Assembly (NCBI GenBank): GCA_004211885.1
Contig: SHBV01000018.1
Span: forward strand, 1 to 51,775
Length of the DNA stretch: 51,775 bases
Direction: 5' to 3'
From: Verrucomicrobiaceae bacterium
GTDB lineage: Bacteria > Verrucomicrobiota > Verrucomicrobiia > Verrucomicrobiales > DEV007
Positions 17,407 to 26,452 of the stretch are shown one piece after another. The position numbers and the translations under genes are program-made. Below the pieces are notes generated by a model. That model was not told the origin of the DNA. It searched no databases and saw only the letters and a program-made list of their open reading frames with translations. Position 1 is the stretch's first letter. Each line of letters opens with the position of its first letter.

Positions 17407-18714
17407 TTATCTCTTTTTAGAATTGATTTTGTTTTGAACGCTTTCTGGGAGGCCGCTATTCTGAAGCCATTCAGTTGCGGCTGATCTGTTGCGATGGAAG
17501 AAGGTCTGGCCTGCATTGATTAGGGCTTTGGTGCGGGTCGACTCATCTTGTATACTGTCTGCCCATATCAGAGCTGATTGCGGATCTTCGTGTGCTACTT
17601 TGGAAACAAAGCCTCTTATTGCTCGGTCCTTTTGAGCAGAATCAGGCATTGAGACTAGATGCTCGCTAGCCGCTTTTGGATCGCGGCCTGCCCAGTGATG
17701 AAGTGCAGTCTCAAGTCCTTTGCTTGCTCCTTGACTCTCGGGCAATGAACTTAACCACTGAGCGCTAGCGGGAGGGTCACGGTGAGCCCAAGCTTCGCCG
17801 ACCTTGTGAATTGCGGTTGAGGAGATGTCAGAATCAAGGCTAGCTGCCCATTTTGAGGCCGATTCTGGATCAGAATAAGCGAACCTTGGAATAATGGAAT
17901 GCATTGATGATTGGCGCATTTCTTCGTCAGGAAGACCCGCGGCCCATTGTCCTGCTTCTTCAAGGTTCATGCCCCGAGTCGCCTTACGTGCAACGTCATT
18001 GACCATGCGATGAGTATCTTTGTCTCCAGATTTTTTTAGGCTACCAATAAAATCTATTGCCCTGTCAGGGTCGGTATTGGCGAGGCCTTCGACAATGCTT
18101 CTTTTGAGGTGGTCTTTACTGAGTCGCTTGTTATCCAATTTACCGAGGTCGTTGAACCAGGCAATGGCTTGGTCAGGGCTAGTGCTTGCCCATCCTGTCA
18201 TTGTGATATGAAGGTCACGTTCTGAGGTTTTGGTTCCATTAATGACGGCTTCGGCGCCAGCCATAGAACCCCAAACGAAATGAAAGTCGCGGAACTCTGA
18301 GCTGTTTTGATCCAAGTTTTTTATCTGTTCTCTTATCTCCTGAGCATTATCTAGCGTCATTCCCTGAAGAAATTCATTGAATATTTGCCGCCTCTTCAGT
18401 GGATTGAGTTCTTCTCTGAGTGATTGGCCGATCCTCTTTATGCTTGACGAGTCGAGCGTTGGCTCTGATGAGGCAGAAGAATTTAATGTTGAAGTAGTTG
18501 GCTTTACTGAATCTTTATTATTTCCTAGTGATTTGGATTGTATTGATTGTCGGTTAGCGAGGCCGCGGGATGATCGGTCATCTCCTTGGGTTTGAGTTTT
18601 AGGGGTCCCTGTCTTTGATGAGGTGTGATGATCAGGTCTGAGTGATAGGCCCAGAAAAAAAGTTATTACTGGAAGAAGTATCCAGATAAATTTTTGTAAT
18701 GGGTTCTTAGTCAT
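17407..18714 (-). CDS. Membrane-anchored protein with DPxxAxxW helical repeats
   Basis: About 435 residues from ATG 18714 (an upstream TTG at 18723 is also in frame). One N-terminal transmembrane helix (FIWILLPVITFFLGLSL) is followed by a Ser/Thr-rich linker. From the middle on, repeats of ~30-40 residues carry the pattern DPxxAxxW: TSPDQAIAWFNDLG, TDPDRAIDFIGSL, SDPESASKWAASLD, RDPPASAQWLSSLP, RDPKAASEHLVSMP and EDPQSALIWADSI. They look like TPR-like helical hairpins, probably a protein-binding solenoid outside the inner membrane. I recall such repeats as common in Verrucomicrobiota proteins of unknown role. Convergent to the tricorn-like gene. Confidence 0.7.
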   Translation of the reverse strand: MTKNPLQKFIWILLPVITFFLGLSLRPDHHTSSKTGTPKTQTQGDDRSSRGLANRQSIQSKSLGNNKDSVKPTTSTLNSSASSEPTLDSSSIKRIGQSLREELNPLKRRQIFNEFLQGMTLDNAQEIREQIKNLDQNSSEFRDFHFVWGSMAGAEAVINGTKTSERDLHITMTGWASTSPDQAIAWFNDLGKLDNKRLSKDHLKRSIVEGLANTDPDRAIDFIGSLKKSGDKDTHRMVNDVARKATRGMNLEEAGQWAAGLPDEEMRQSSMHSIIPRFAYSDPESASKWAASLDSDISSTAIHKVGEAWAHRDPPASAQWLSSLPESQGASKGLETALHHWAGRDPKAASEHLVSMPDSAQKDRAIRGFVSKVAHEDPQSALIWADSIQDESTRTKALINAGQTFFHRNRSAATEWLQNSGLPESVQNKINSKKR

Positions 18715-18767
18715 TTGGCTCAACTGATATATGTCTTCAATGATAAATATTTAACAAAATATGATTT

Positions 18768-19202
18768 CTAATTATCTGATTTTAAACTGGGCTCTTTTAC
18801 ACTCACAAACTTTTTTATCAGTTTCATTATTAAACCTATGATAGGGAATGTTCCATAAAGCGGGAAAGATGCATCCCAATAGTCCTTGTGTTCGGTGATT
18901 TGACCTGATCCATTGAAGCGTAGTCGGCTGACCCCATCTATTTGATAGTCCCTATTTCGAAATTTGTAGCTCATTTTCCAGCTAACAAAAGCAAACTCAT
19001 CGTCATGCGTTGAATGGATTGATTCGAATTGAATTCCTTTAAAAACTTTTAGTAGGTCCTCAAGAATTAACTTCAGATGGGCTAGGCTCTTTCCTTTGTT
19101 TATGGGATCTTCATATTGTACGTCATTAGTGTATATCGAATTTAATTCTTGGATCGCTTCGGGCCCATAGTTTTTTAACATGTGTATGAATTTATCTGTC
19201 AT
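18768..19202 (-). CDS. SnoaL-like / NTF2-fold protein
   Basis: A 144-residue protein of the NTF2-like fold: an N-terminal helix, IYTNDVQYEDPINKGKSLAHLKLILEDLL and WKMSYKFRNRDYQIDGVSRLRFNGSGQITEHKDYWD are the strand-turn patterns of SnoaL-like proteins. A short hydrophobic helix (TFPIIGLIMKLIKKF) follows. Family members range from small enzymes to binding proteins, so no reaction is assigned. In other bacteria similar genes sit in photolyase/short-chain-dehydrogenase stress clusters; here the only echo of that is the orphan DUF1731 fragment 33 bp upstream. Confidence 0.7.
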   Translation of the reverse strand: MTDKFIHMLKNYGPEAIQELNSIYTNDVQYEDPINKGKSLAHLKLILEDLLKVFKGIQFESIHSTHDDEFAFVSWKMSYKFRNRDYQIDGVSRLRFNGSGQITEHKDYWDASFPLYGTFPIIGLIMKLIKKFVSVKEPSLKSDN

Positions 19203-19234
19203 TGGTCGGTGATTTTATTTTATGAATAATGATT

Positions 19235-19456
19235 TTACGACTGATTTGAGGAGGTCAGATCTTCAAGGGCTTCATTTAGTTTTGAAAACTTGAAGTGGAA
19301 ACCTTCCTCTTCGAGTCTGCTTGATTGACAATGTCTTCCGAGTAGAATCAGTTCCTGATCGGTCCTGAGTATGAATCTTGCTCCAAAGATAATGATTGTT
19401 TGATCAGGGCCTTGATCCATTTGGGTTTTCTTACTGAAGAGATTTCCATCCTTCAT
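19235..19456 (-). pseudogene. Orphan DUF1731 domain, likely relic of a TIGR01777/YfcH-type epimerase
   Basis: A 73-residue frame whose residues ~24-68 (FGARFILRTDQELILLGRHC, then EEEGFHFKFSKLNEALEDL) match the C-terminal DUF1731 segment of SulA/YfcH-like NAD-dependent epimerases, in which a GEM..LL..gqrv stretch leads to GFxFxFPxLxxAL. The whole NAD-binding domain (~240 residues) is missing. The frame starts inside the 3' end of the sulfatase gene, overlapping it by 26 bp. It is either a decayed remnant left after the sulfatase gene replaced the rest, or a tiny standalone domain translated by coupling. I favour a remnant. Confidence 0.5.
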
Positions 19457-20879
19457 TGAGGACTTTGCTCAATGCTTTCAACTGCCCCTGAGAATCCTTG
19501 ATCGGTGCGATGTTTTTCATTTCGCGTGGATCATTTCTATGATCATAAAGTTCTTTATTAATGAGTCTATTGCTTTTCCATTCTCTCCATTCAGTGTACC
19601 GGTGAGTGTTTGTTCTTACGCTGTAACCCATGATGTCACCGTGCTTCGAATGACGGTTACCTGTCCGGTTCCGAGGAAATTGGCTGTATGCTGCTTTTTT
19701 CCATTTCTTATGGGGGTCATTCAATAACGGGACGAAGCTTTCACCTTCAAGGCCCGTGGGGATTTCAATCTGACACGCTTCGCATATGGTGGGGTATATA
19801 TCGACAAGTTCCACGAGTCCATGAGATTTCGATCCTTGATTCTTTTGCATTGGAATGCTGAATATTAAAGGGACCCTCAACGAGAGTTCATAATTATTTG
19901 CCTTGGTCCACAGGCCCTGCTCACCTAGGTGATATCCGTGATCACCCCAAATGCATATGACAGTATCTTGTGAAAGATTCAGATCGCTCATTGTCCTGAT
20001 CAGGCGACCCACTAGAGCGTCAATATAACTGACACAGGCGTAGTATCCGTGCCTCAGTTCCTGAGTCTTCTCTTGTCCGATCATTCCGTCAGATGGTATG
20101 TCGGTATATCCTTCAAGTTCTTTCCAGCTCCGAGTTGCTATTTCGGGCGCATTGGTGGGATGGCCAGTGGATTCGGGCGTGGGAATTTGTTCTCTTCGGT
20201 ACAGGTCCCAATATTTCTTCGGTGCATTGAATGGCAAATGAGGTTTTCTGAATCCGACTGCTAAGAAGAACGGGCTGGGAACTTTGCTGTATCGCTTCAG
20301 GGCTTCTATTGCCTCTTCGCAGACTTTTCCGTCAACGTAATGATTGTCATCTATTTTGACGCTTTCAACGGAATCACGTTTCAGGCCATTACCTTTTAGG
20401 TTTTTCGGCAATGCATAACGAAGCTTTGGGTCTCTGACCTGATCGTAGACAGGTTCCTCTGACCATGAGGGTGGATCCTTCGAAGCTTTGCCTCCACCAT
20501 GAAATATTTTGCCGATGGACCGGGTCAGGTAGCCCTGATTTTTGAAATGTTGAGGAAGAGTGACTGCGCCGGGCACTGATTCACGGAAATGAGTGTTAAG
20601 GTCCCATACCTTTGTGCTGTTTGGCCGAAGCCCTGTCATCAGTGACAGTCTAGAAGGGCTACAGAGGGCCTGCTGACAATATGCTCTGTAAAAGGCAGTT
20701 CCTTTTTCTGCGATTTTATCGATGTTTGGTGTGATTGCTGTTTTGTCTCCGTAACATCCAAGCGTTGGTCGTAAGTCGTCAATGGCAATGAACAGAACGT
20801 TTTTGCGGGCCTTTCCGGCGGAAAGGGAAATAGAACTGACGGAAATTAGAACTGCGAGAAGTGCTCTGTGTGCTTTCAC
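19431..20879 (-). CDS. Secreted sulfatase, iduronate-2-sulfatase-like
   Basis: A 482-residue protein starting at GTG 20879 with a signal peptide (about residues 1-20). IAIDDLRPTLGCYGD provides the metal-binding aspartates in the form typical of iduronate-2-sulfatases. CSPSR (Cys73) is the formylglycine signature, followed by LMTGLRPNST and VWDLNTHFRE. GKIFHGG and CIWGDHGYHLGEQG supply further active-site residues. The enzyme probably desulfates uronate-containing polysaccharide in the periplasm or outside. Its GTG overlaps the stop of the small membrane-protein gene upstream (GTGA), suggesting translational coupling. Confidence 0.92.
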   Translation of the reverse strand: MKAHRALLAVLISVSSISLSAGKARKNVLFIAIDDLRPTLGCYGDKTAITPNIDKIAEKGTAFYRAYCQQALCSPSRLSLMTGLRPNSTKVWDLNTHFRESVPGAVTLPQHFKNQGYLTRSIGKIFHGGGKASKDPPSWSEEPVYDQVRDPKLRYALPKNLKGNGLKRDSVESVKIDDNHYVDGKVCEEAIEALKRYSKVPSPFFLAVGFRKPHLPFNAPKKYWDLYRREQIPTPESTGHPTNAPEIATRSWKELEGYTDIPSDGMIGQEKTQELRHGYYACVSYIDALVGRLIRTMSDLNLSQDTVICIWGDHGYHLGEQGLWTKANNYELSLRVPLIFSIPMQKNQGSKSHGLVELVDIYPTICEACQIEIPTGLEGESFVPLLNDPHKKWKKAAYSQFPRNRTGNRHSKHGDIMGYSVRTNTHRYTEWREWKSNRLINKELYDHRNDPREMKNIAPIKDSQGQLKALSKVLNEGWKSLQ

Positions 20880-21136
20880 GGTTCTTTAGTTTTCTCCTTA
20901 TTTTCTATCTGAGTTCCCTTCTCTGAGTTTACTGGTGGTGAGGAGTTGTTCCGGAGATTATAGAGAAAGATCAGAGTCATTGTGATGCTGAGAAGAACGA
21001 GAATGAGGCTAGTGATTTTGATTGCTGGTATTTCAGTATGAGTCTTAGCTCCTTTGAGGAAGATATTTTCATTCTTAACTTCAACTGAGCTCTTTGGAGA
21101 ATCTTCTGAGTCGCTTATGGGTACGTTTTCTTCCAT
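20876..21136 (-). CDS. Small single-pass membrane protein of unknown function
   Basis: 86 residues: an acidic, Ser-rich N-terminus, a hydrophobic helix (about 46-63, ITSLILVLLSITMTLIFLY) and a polar Lys/Glu-rich tail. There is no signal peptide. It overlaps the start of the iduronate-sulfatase-like gene by 4 bp and follows the esterase gene by 21 bp on the same strand, so all three probably form one operon. No family recognised. Confidence 0.55.
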   Translation of the reverse strand: MEENVPISDSEDSPKSSVEVKNENIFLKGAKTHTEIPAIKITSLILVLLSITMTLIFLYNLRNNSSPPVNSEKGTQIENKEKTKEP

Positions 21137-21157
21137 GGCAATTGCATGAGTTCAGTA

Positions 21158-22453
21158 CTATTTAAGAGGAGGATTGGCTGTGACTTTGATTTCTGTGGAT
21201 GGCATGCAGAACTTAACTGACCGGTTATAAGGTTGATTGATTTCGATGGGTGGATCAGTTGCCCAGAAGAGGAATCCTTTTTTGTTTGAGTTTTCATCTT
21301 TGTTGGCAGTCACCGTGACGATGTCTCCGGGCCTTGGGTTCTTTGGTTCAGAGGTGCCTCCAATGACAGTCAGTTTGGCAGAATCAGTTTCATATATGGG
21401 AAAGAGTTCAGAGTCACTCCGAGTCGTCTTATAGGTTGTGCGTCTAGACATTGGGTCACTGAACGTTCCGTTGAGTGCAACCCATCGGATGAATGGTTTA
21501 TTGTCTCTAGTGGCTGGTGCTGTGATGCTAACTTCTGTTCCTGGCTCAAAGAACCCGTACCGGCTAGTGTCTCCAATGAATGCTCTTTCACCTTTGATGG
21601 CCTCGAGTATGACTCCTCCGTTGGTTTGTATTACATAATTAAATGGGGTCCCATAAGATTGAGAAAGCATCCACGCAACCCGCATGCTTAGACCTTCATC
21701 ATCATTGCCTCGTGGTCTGCTAATGTGGCCTCTTCCAGGGATCATCGTGAATCTTCCATAGCCTCCGAATTTGAGATGATTTTTAAATAGGGGGATTTGT
21801 TCTGAAATTTTTGAGACGTTATCGTAAGGGCAGTGCATGACCCATACCGGAGTCTTAGTGGTGTAGCAGGTCTCAGGAGTTTTGCCTCTCTTTACTTCGT
21901 TACATCCCCAGGCTCCGAGAGGAATCATGGCTGCAATTTTATATCCGAGGTTCGCGCCACAGCCTACGTGCCAGGTCCCTTGCCCGCCCATGCTAAATCC
22001 AGTCACGTAGACTCTGTTCTCATCAATATTGACCTTGCTCATGACGTGATTTAAGAGACGTTTAAATTTTTTGGCATTCCATCTTGCAATGGGTTTGACC
22101 GGAGCCACATGGATGTATCCGTACTGACCATGTGCATTTCCACTGTAGCCGGCATCACTCCAGTTCTGATTGTCTAAGAGTCTTCGCGAAATCATGTTTC
22201 TCTTACCCTCGTTAGGATGATGTCTGCCTCTTCCTCCTCCGTGCAGATAAAAGAGCACGGCATATTTGCGGCTCTTATCATAGTTTTTTGGGACCCACAC
22301 TGAGTACTGGTAATGGTCCTCTGGTAATTCTTTGTGGGTATAGTTGTGTTGTGCGCCAGGCGTATAGTCATTACCTAAGCTATGAGCTGCCATTAAAACG
22401 AAAATCATTAGCAGAAGCTGAACTTTGTGGGAGCTGGTTTTTTTTGAGGGCAT
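21158..22453 (-). CDS. Secreted alpha/beta-hydrolase (esterase/PHB-depolymerase-like) with C-terminal beta domains
   Basis: A 431-residue protein with a signal peptide (residues 8-27). The hydrolase domain (about 45-275) has the oxyanion-type FYLHGGG, the nucleophile elbow GFSMGGQG (Ser154), an Asp in CPYDNV and His in GRGHISRP, an intact triad. The C-terminal ~150 residues look like two beta-rich modules (EPGTEVSITAPA..., PGDIVTVTANKDE...). The domain type suggests an esterase acting on acylated polysaccharide (acetyl or feruloyl), which would fit the sulfatase in the same operon. The substrate is inference. Confidence 0.8.
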   Translation of the reverse strand: MPSKKTSSHKVQLLLMIFVLMAAHSLGNDYTPGAQHNYTHKELPEDHYQYSVWVPKNYDKSRKYAVLFYLHGGGRGRHHPNEGKRNMISRRLLDNQNWSDAGYSGNAHGQYGYIHVAPVKPIARWNAKKFKRLLNHVMSKVNIDENRVYVTGFSMGGQGTWHVGCGANLGYKIAAMIPLGAWGCNEVKRGKTPETCYTTKTPVWVMHCPYDNVSKISEQIPLFKNHLKFGGYGRFTMIPGRGHISRPRGNDDEGLSMRVAWMLSQSYGTPFNYVIQTNGGVILEAIKGERAFIGDTSRYGFFEPGTEVSITAPATRDNKPFIRWVALNGTFSDPMSRRTTYKTTRSDSELFPIYETDSAKLTVIGGTSEPKNPRPGDIVTVTANKDENSNKKGFLFWATDPPIEINQPYNRSVKFCMPSTEIKVTANPPLK

Positions 22454-22549
22454 GGTTAAAGTAAATGATAGGAAGTGAACAATGAAGAATCAATAAATCT
22501 TACGCATGAAGGTTTACATTGTTCTTGGTTTCCAAGCTGATCTCAATTT

Positions 22550-23674
22550 ATGGTATTTAACATGCAGAAATTAGCCAATTTACTATTGTCTTCTAATGAT
22601 AAACTTTCGCTTTTTGTTTTTTTTGGTCTGCTTTCATTGGACTCTTTAGCTGATTGGAAAGATCAGACGCATTTGATTTCAAAAGATGGTGAAGAGTGTG
22701 TGGTCCGTGCATTAGGAAACGACCCTGTTCTGTTTCGCCACAAGGATCCTCAGAGATGCGTTGAATGGGGCTTGTCTAATGGTTTGAATACCATTGTTCT
22801 TGCTGGAGAGTATATTTTTGATGATCGCATTGATGTGCCGAGGCCTGGAGTTACGCTCATTGTTGATGAGGGGGCCGTATTCAGACTGAATCCGGACACT
22901 AAGCACTCTACGATCAGTTTTAAGGCAAGTAACCCAGACTACTGGGGGATGATTCCATTCATATACAATAAAGGGCACAGTGACGTTAGGGTCCTTATGT
23001 TTGGTGAGCTTGTAAAGTACCGTTGGGAGACAAAGGAAAGAGGCAGACAGACTATGCCTATCATATTTGATGGTAGAAATACCAGTGGTGACTGTGGTCT
23101 GAGTGGTGGCATGATGCTAGTGACCGGGAGGGCCACTGATTCTTTCTGGTTAATTGATTCAAGTGATGTGAAAGTTCCAATCGTTGCTTTGGACACGGGC
23201 CCAGGCGCTTCATTAGTTCTTGAGGGTTGTGAGGACTGTTCACTTGGTATGATCGTTAATCTGGCCGCTGATCCTGGCGGTAAGTCAGGAGAAACTATTG
23301 ATCTAAACTCAAGAAGCATTGATATCACGATAGAGCGACTCATTGGTGAGCGTTCATATGAGATAATCGATTGTAACGAGAGTCATGTCATCGTTGATGA
23401 GGCCGTTTCGGTTGGTGTCCCGCAGAAGCTCTTTGGACGGGGGCCGGTGTCGGGCCCCAGATTCACTGACCGAAGATCATTTGGAACAAGATCACTTAAT
23501 GTACGGAAGACAACGGTACTCAATGATGCGATCGAGGCTAGACTAATCCATGACGTGCCTACTTTTCCCGAATCATTACCTCAATTCACAGTCAAGACGA
23601 CCGTTGAGATAGACTTTGAGGGAAACAAGAAGAGGCGATATTCGAAGGCAGTTCAGATTGATTTGAGGAATTAA
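22550..23674 (+). CDS. Secreted protein, possible right-handed beta-helix (pectin-lyase-like) fold
   Basis: A 374-residue protein; ATG 22550 or 22562 could start it. The N-terminal hydrophobic segment (about 18-36) acts as a signal peptide. VEWGLSNGLNTIVLAGEYIFDDRIDVPRPGVTLIVDEGAVFRL resembles the entry of polygalacturonase/pectate-lyase beta-helices, where columns are made from an expected sequence of substance, then DGRNTSGDC and later strands. No catalytic Asp trio is convincingly visible. It is divergent from the esterase operon and directly upstream of the PHP-domain gene on its own strand. Carbohydrate binding or lysis is a guess from fold and context. Confidence 0.5.
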   Translation: MVFNMQKLANLLLSSNDKLSLFVFFGLLSLDSLADWKDQTHLISKDGEECVVRALGNDPVLFRHKDPQRCVEWGLSNGLNTIVLAGEYIFDDRIDVPRPGVTLIVDEGAVFRLNPDTKHSTISFKASNPDYWGMIPFIYNKGHSDVRVLMFGELVKYRWETKERGRQTMPIIFDGRNTSGDCGLSGGMMLVTGRATDSFWLIDSSDVKVPIVALDTGPGASLVLEGCEDCSLGMIVNLAADPGGKSGETIDLNSRSIDITIERLIGERSYEIIDCNESHVIVDEAVSVGVPQKLFGRGPVSGPRFTDRRSFGTRSLNVRKTTVLNDAIEARLIHDVPTFPESLPQFTVKTTVEIDFEGNKKRRYSKAVQIDLRN

Positions 23675-23739
23675 CTTTAAAGTGCTCGGTCCTTTATGTT
23701 TCCTCACTTTAAGGATTTTCATCTAATTAAATTGTGTGC

Positions 23740-26256
23740 ATGATCAAGATTATGAAAAATTTCCTAACTACTTTATTTTGTTGGATTTCCTTAACCTTTT
23801 ACATTTTCGCAAAGCCTGAGGCATTTGAGGTAAATGATGCTTTATTTGAGGAACTTCCAGGCGGTAAGGAGGCTGACGGCATTGTTGGGGACTTTATTTT
23901 AAGGAATGACAAAGTAGAGGCTGTAATTTCGCAGAACGCTCCTTTCAGAAAAGCGAACATGGGAACTTTTTGGGGCGCTAGTGGCACGACTCAGGGTTGC
24001 TTGTATGACCTTGATTTGAGGGGCGCTGATAATGATCAAATTACTATATTTGCACCGCTTGGACTGAGGGGAGGAGTTTCTTATGTGAGGGTCGCTGAGG
24101 ATCGTCCTGAAGGAGAGGCTGCCATTGAGACAGTAATTACTGCAGCTAAGGGGGCAGGGCTATATACTAAGCATCTTTACAGGATACGTGAGAACTGGAA
24201 TGGTATTCTGATTACCTCACTTCTTCGGAACGAAACTAAGCTCGAGCGTAAAGTAAAATTGAATGACTCATGGACCAAGTTCGGTTCTGAGGGACGGGCC
24301 GGAGATGTTAGGTGGGCAGATTCGGTGGACCCTGCCGATGGTAGAGGGTACGCGTATCGCTGGGATTGGAAAGATGGTAAGAAACCTAGTGAAATTACCT
24401 TGGTTCCTGGTCAGGAAATTACTATTGAGCGTTTCCTTGCCGTTGGATCTTCGCCATTGTCCGCTGTCGGTGAGGTTCTGAGGCGGTCAGGTGATACAGG
24501 CTCTTTGAACGGTAAAGTGGTTGGAGTGGGCAACGAAAATATTTCTGGTGTCGAGATTCTTGCGAAGGTGAACGGAGGATCAGTGAGTGGATACACCGAA
24601 GAGGATGGTTCTTTTTCTTTTTCATTCCCGAAGGGGCAAATATATGATCTCATTTTTAAAGATATAGGAAGAGCCACTCAGTCTGCGGCCTTCGATTTGA
24701 AGGCTAATGATTCCGTGGAAAAAGAAATAAGTTTACCATCTCAGAGTGCTGTTGTTTTTGACATTAAGGATGAAAAGGGAATCTCGATTCCATGCAAAGT
24801 GCAGTTCAATGGATCAGGAATGACCAAGGCTCCTAATCTTGGACCGAACAATCGTGCTCATGGTTGCGTTGATCAGTATCAGTCCGAGAGGGGAAGTTTT
24901 AAGGTTGCTGTGCCTCCTGGAACGTACAGAGTAGTAGTTACTCATGGGATAGAATTCTCTCACATCGAAAGAGAGGTCACTGTAGATCCAGGAAAAAAGG
25001 TAAGTTTTAATGGTGTGTTAAAAAGGGTAGTGGACACGACTGGCTGGGTCAGTACGGACTACCACAATCATTCGACTCCTAGTGGGGATAATACCTGCGG
25101 GACAGCGGACCGCGTTATTAATATGGCCGCAGAACATTTGGAATTTGTTCCGACCACCGAGCATAACCGTCTCTTTGACTGGACACCCACGATCGTGTCT
25201 CTTGGCCTTGAATCTTTCATGTCAACGGTCCCGGGAATTGAGTTGACTGGGTCCGGAGCTCATTTTAATGCCTTTCCATATAAGCCTGATCCCAAGAAGC
25301 AGGACGGAGGAGCCCCTCAATGGTCTAAGGATCCAAGGCTCACTGCGATAACGCTCCGACACTTGCAAGATTCGGACCCTGACCGTTGGGTCCATATTAA
25401 TCACCCCAGCATGGAAGAGAACTTCGTGGACTGGAACGGGGACGGCCTAATTGATGGTGGATATGCTAACTTGGGGACGATGCTGGATGGGCTCGAAACT
25501 CAAAATTATCTTGGCAATAACATTCTCGCTGGTGCTCCTTACCGGATAGACAAGAAGCTTGGTCCAGGAGGAAGAGTTAAATACATAAGAGAGTTCATTT
25601 GGTTGCAAATATTAAATCAAGGGCATCGCGTTTGGGGAATTGCTGTTAGTGATGCTCATACGGTACATGGTAACGGTGCCGGTGGTTGGCGTACCTATGT
25701 GAAGAGCTCGACCGATGATCCATCCAAGATAGACTGGCGTGAACTTGTTAGAAACTCAAAATCGGGTCAGATGATTTTAACTAATGGTCCGTACTTGGAG
25801 GTGTCAACTGGCCAGAATTCTATGTCAGCCGCTGGAGCAGATATTAGGGCCTCTGGCGGGGAAGTGAATTTGAAAGTGAAGGTCCAATGCACGGACTGGA
25901 TTGATATTGACCGAGTTCAGATATTAGTGAACGGGAGACAGCGAAAAGATCTCAATTTTACCAGGAAAGATAATAAAGAGATGTTTTTGAATGGAACTGT
26001 AAAGTTTAATCAGAATCTGAATGTAAAACTGAGTCAGGACTCGCATCTTATCGTTGTCGCTTATGGGGAAAATTTTACACTAGCGAAAGGGTATGGGAGT
26101 AGCGCTCAAAGTTCCATGAATCCGTGCGCCTATAACAATCCAATATTTGTTGATGTAGATGGGGGAGGCTTTAAGCCGAGCGGTGACACTTTAGGCTATC
26201 CTTTGCCCGTTAAGGGTCTCACTGCTGACAAGGTCACGAAACTTTTGAAAAGATGA
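23740..26256 (+). CDS. CehA/McbA-type PHP-domain metallohydrolase, secreted
   Basis: About 838 residues; ATG 23740 or 23752 is preferred to the GTG at 23734, as a signal peptide (MKNFLTTLFCWISLTFYIFA) follows. The N-terminal part is beta-rich; a carboxypeptidase-regulatory-like domain (SLNGKVVGVGNENISGVEIL...) precedes the PHP metallohydrolase domain. Metal ligands are visible in STDYHNHSTPSGDN, EHNRLFDW, IELT, HINHPS and AVSDAHTVHGNG. CehA/McbA-type proteins hydrolyse esters or carbamates, but environmental members act on unknown substrates. It sits in the secreted-enzyme island, so a role in polymer or glycoside breakdown is plausible but unproven. Confidence 0.75.
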   Translation: MIKIMKNFLTTLFCWISLTFYIFAKPEAFEVNDALFEELPGGKEADGIVGDFILRNDKVEAVISQNAPFRKANMGTFWGASGTTQGCLYDLDLRGADNDQITIFAPLGLRGGVSYVRVAEDRPEGEAAIETVITAAKGAGLYTKHLYRIRENWNGILITSLLRNETKLERKVKLNDSWTKFGSEGRAGDVRWADSVDPADGRGYAYRWDWKDGKKPSEITLVPGQEITIERFLAVGSSPLSAVGEVLRRSGDTGSLNGKVVGVGNENISGVEILAKVNGGSVSGYTEEDGSFSFSFPKGQIYDLIFKDIGRATQSAAFDLKANDSVEKEISLPSQSAVVFDIKDEKGISIPCKVQFNGSGMTKAPNLGPNNRAHGCVDQYQSERGSFKVAVPPGTYRVVVTHGIEFSHIEREVTVDPGKKVSFNGVLKRVVDTTGWVSTDYHNHSTPSGDNTCGTADRVINMAAEHLEFVPTTEHNRLFDWTPTIVSLGLESFMSTVPGIELTGSGAHFNAFPYKPDPKKQDGGAPQWSKDPRLTAITLRHLQDSDPDRWVHINHPSMEENFVDWNGDGLIDGGYANLGTMLDGLETQNYLGNNILAGAPYRIDKKLGPGGRVKYIREFIWLQILNQGHRVWGIAVSDAHTVHGNGAGGWRTYVKSSTDDPSKIDWRELVRNSKSGQMILTNGPYLEVSTGQNSMSAAGADIRASGGEVNLKVKVQCTDWIDIDRVQILVNGRQRKDLNFTRKDNKEMFLNGTVKFNQNLNVKLSQDSHLIVVAYGENFTLAKGYGSSAQSSMNPCAYNNPIFVDVDGGGFKPSGDTLGYPLPVKGLTADKVTKLLKR

Positions 26257-26452
26257 ATCTGAAGACTTTTTTGGAGTCATAGTTCAAATAAATTAAATTT
26301 AGCTATAAAGTGAGTCTTTTTTAATTGTTTTTAGGTAATTGTCGGTTGGAAATGGTTTTTTAAAAACTAACTTTTATCCAAGGATATAAGACCCAATTTC
26401 CCTTGCTTTGCGTTTGATAAATGAGATAATTAATTAACTTCCTATATTGAGA

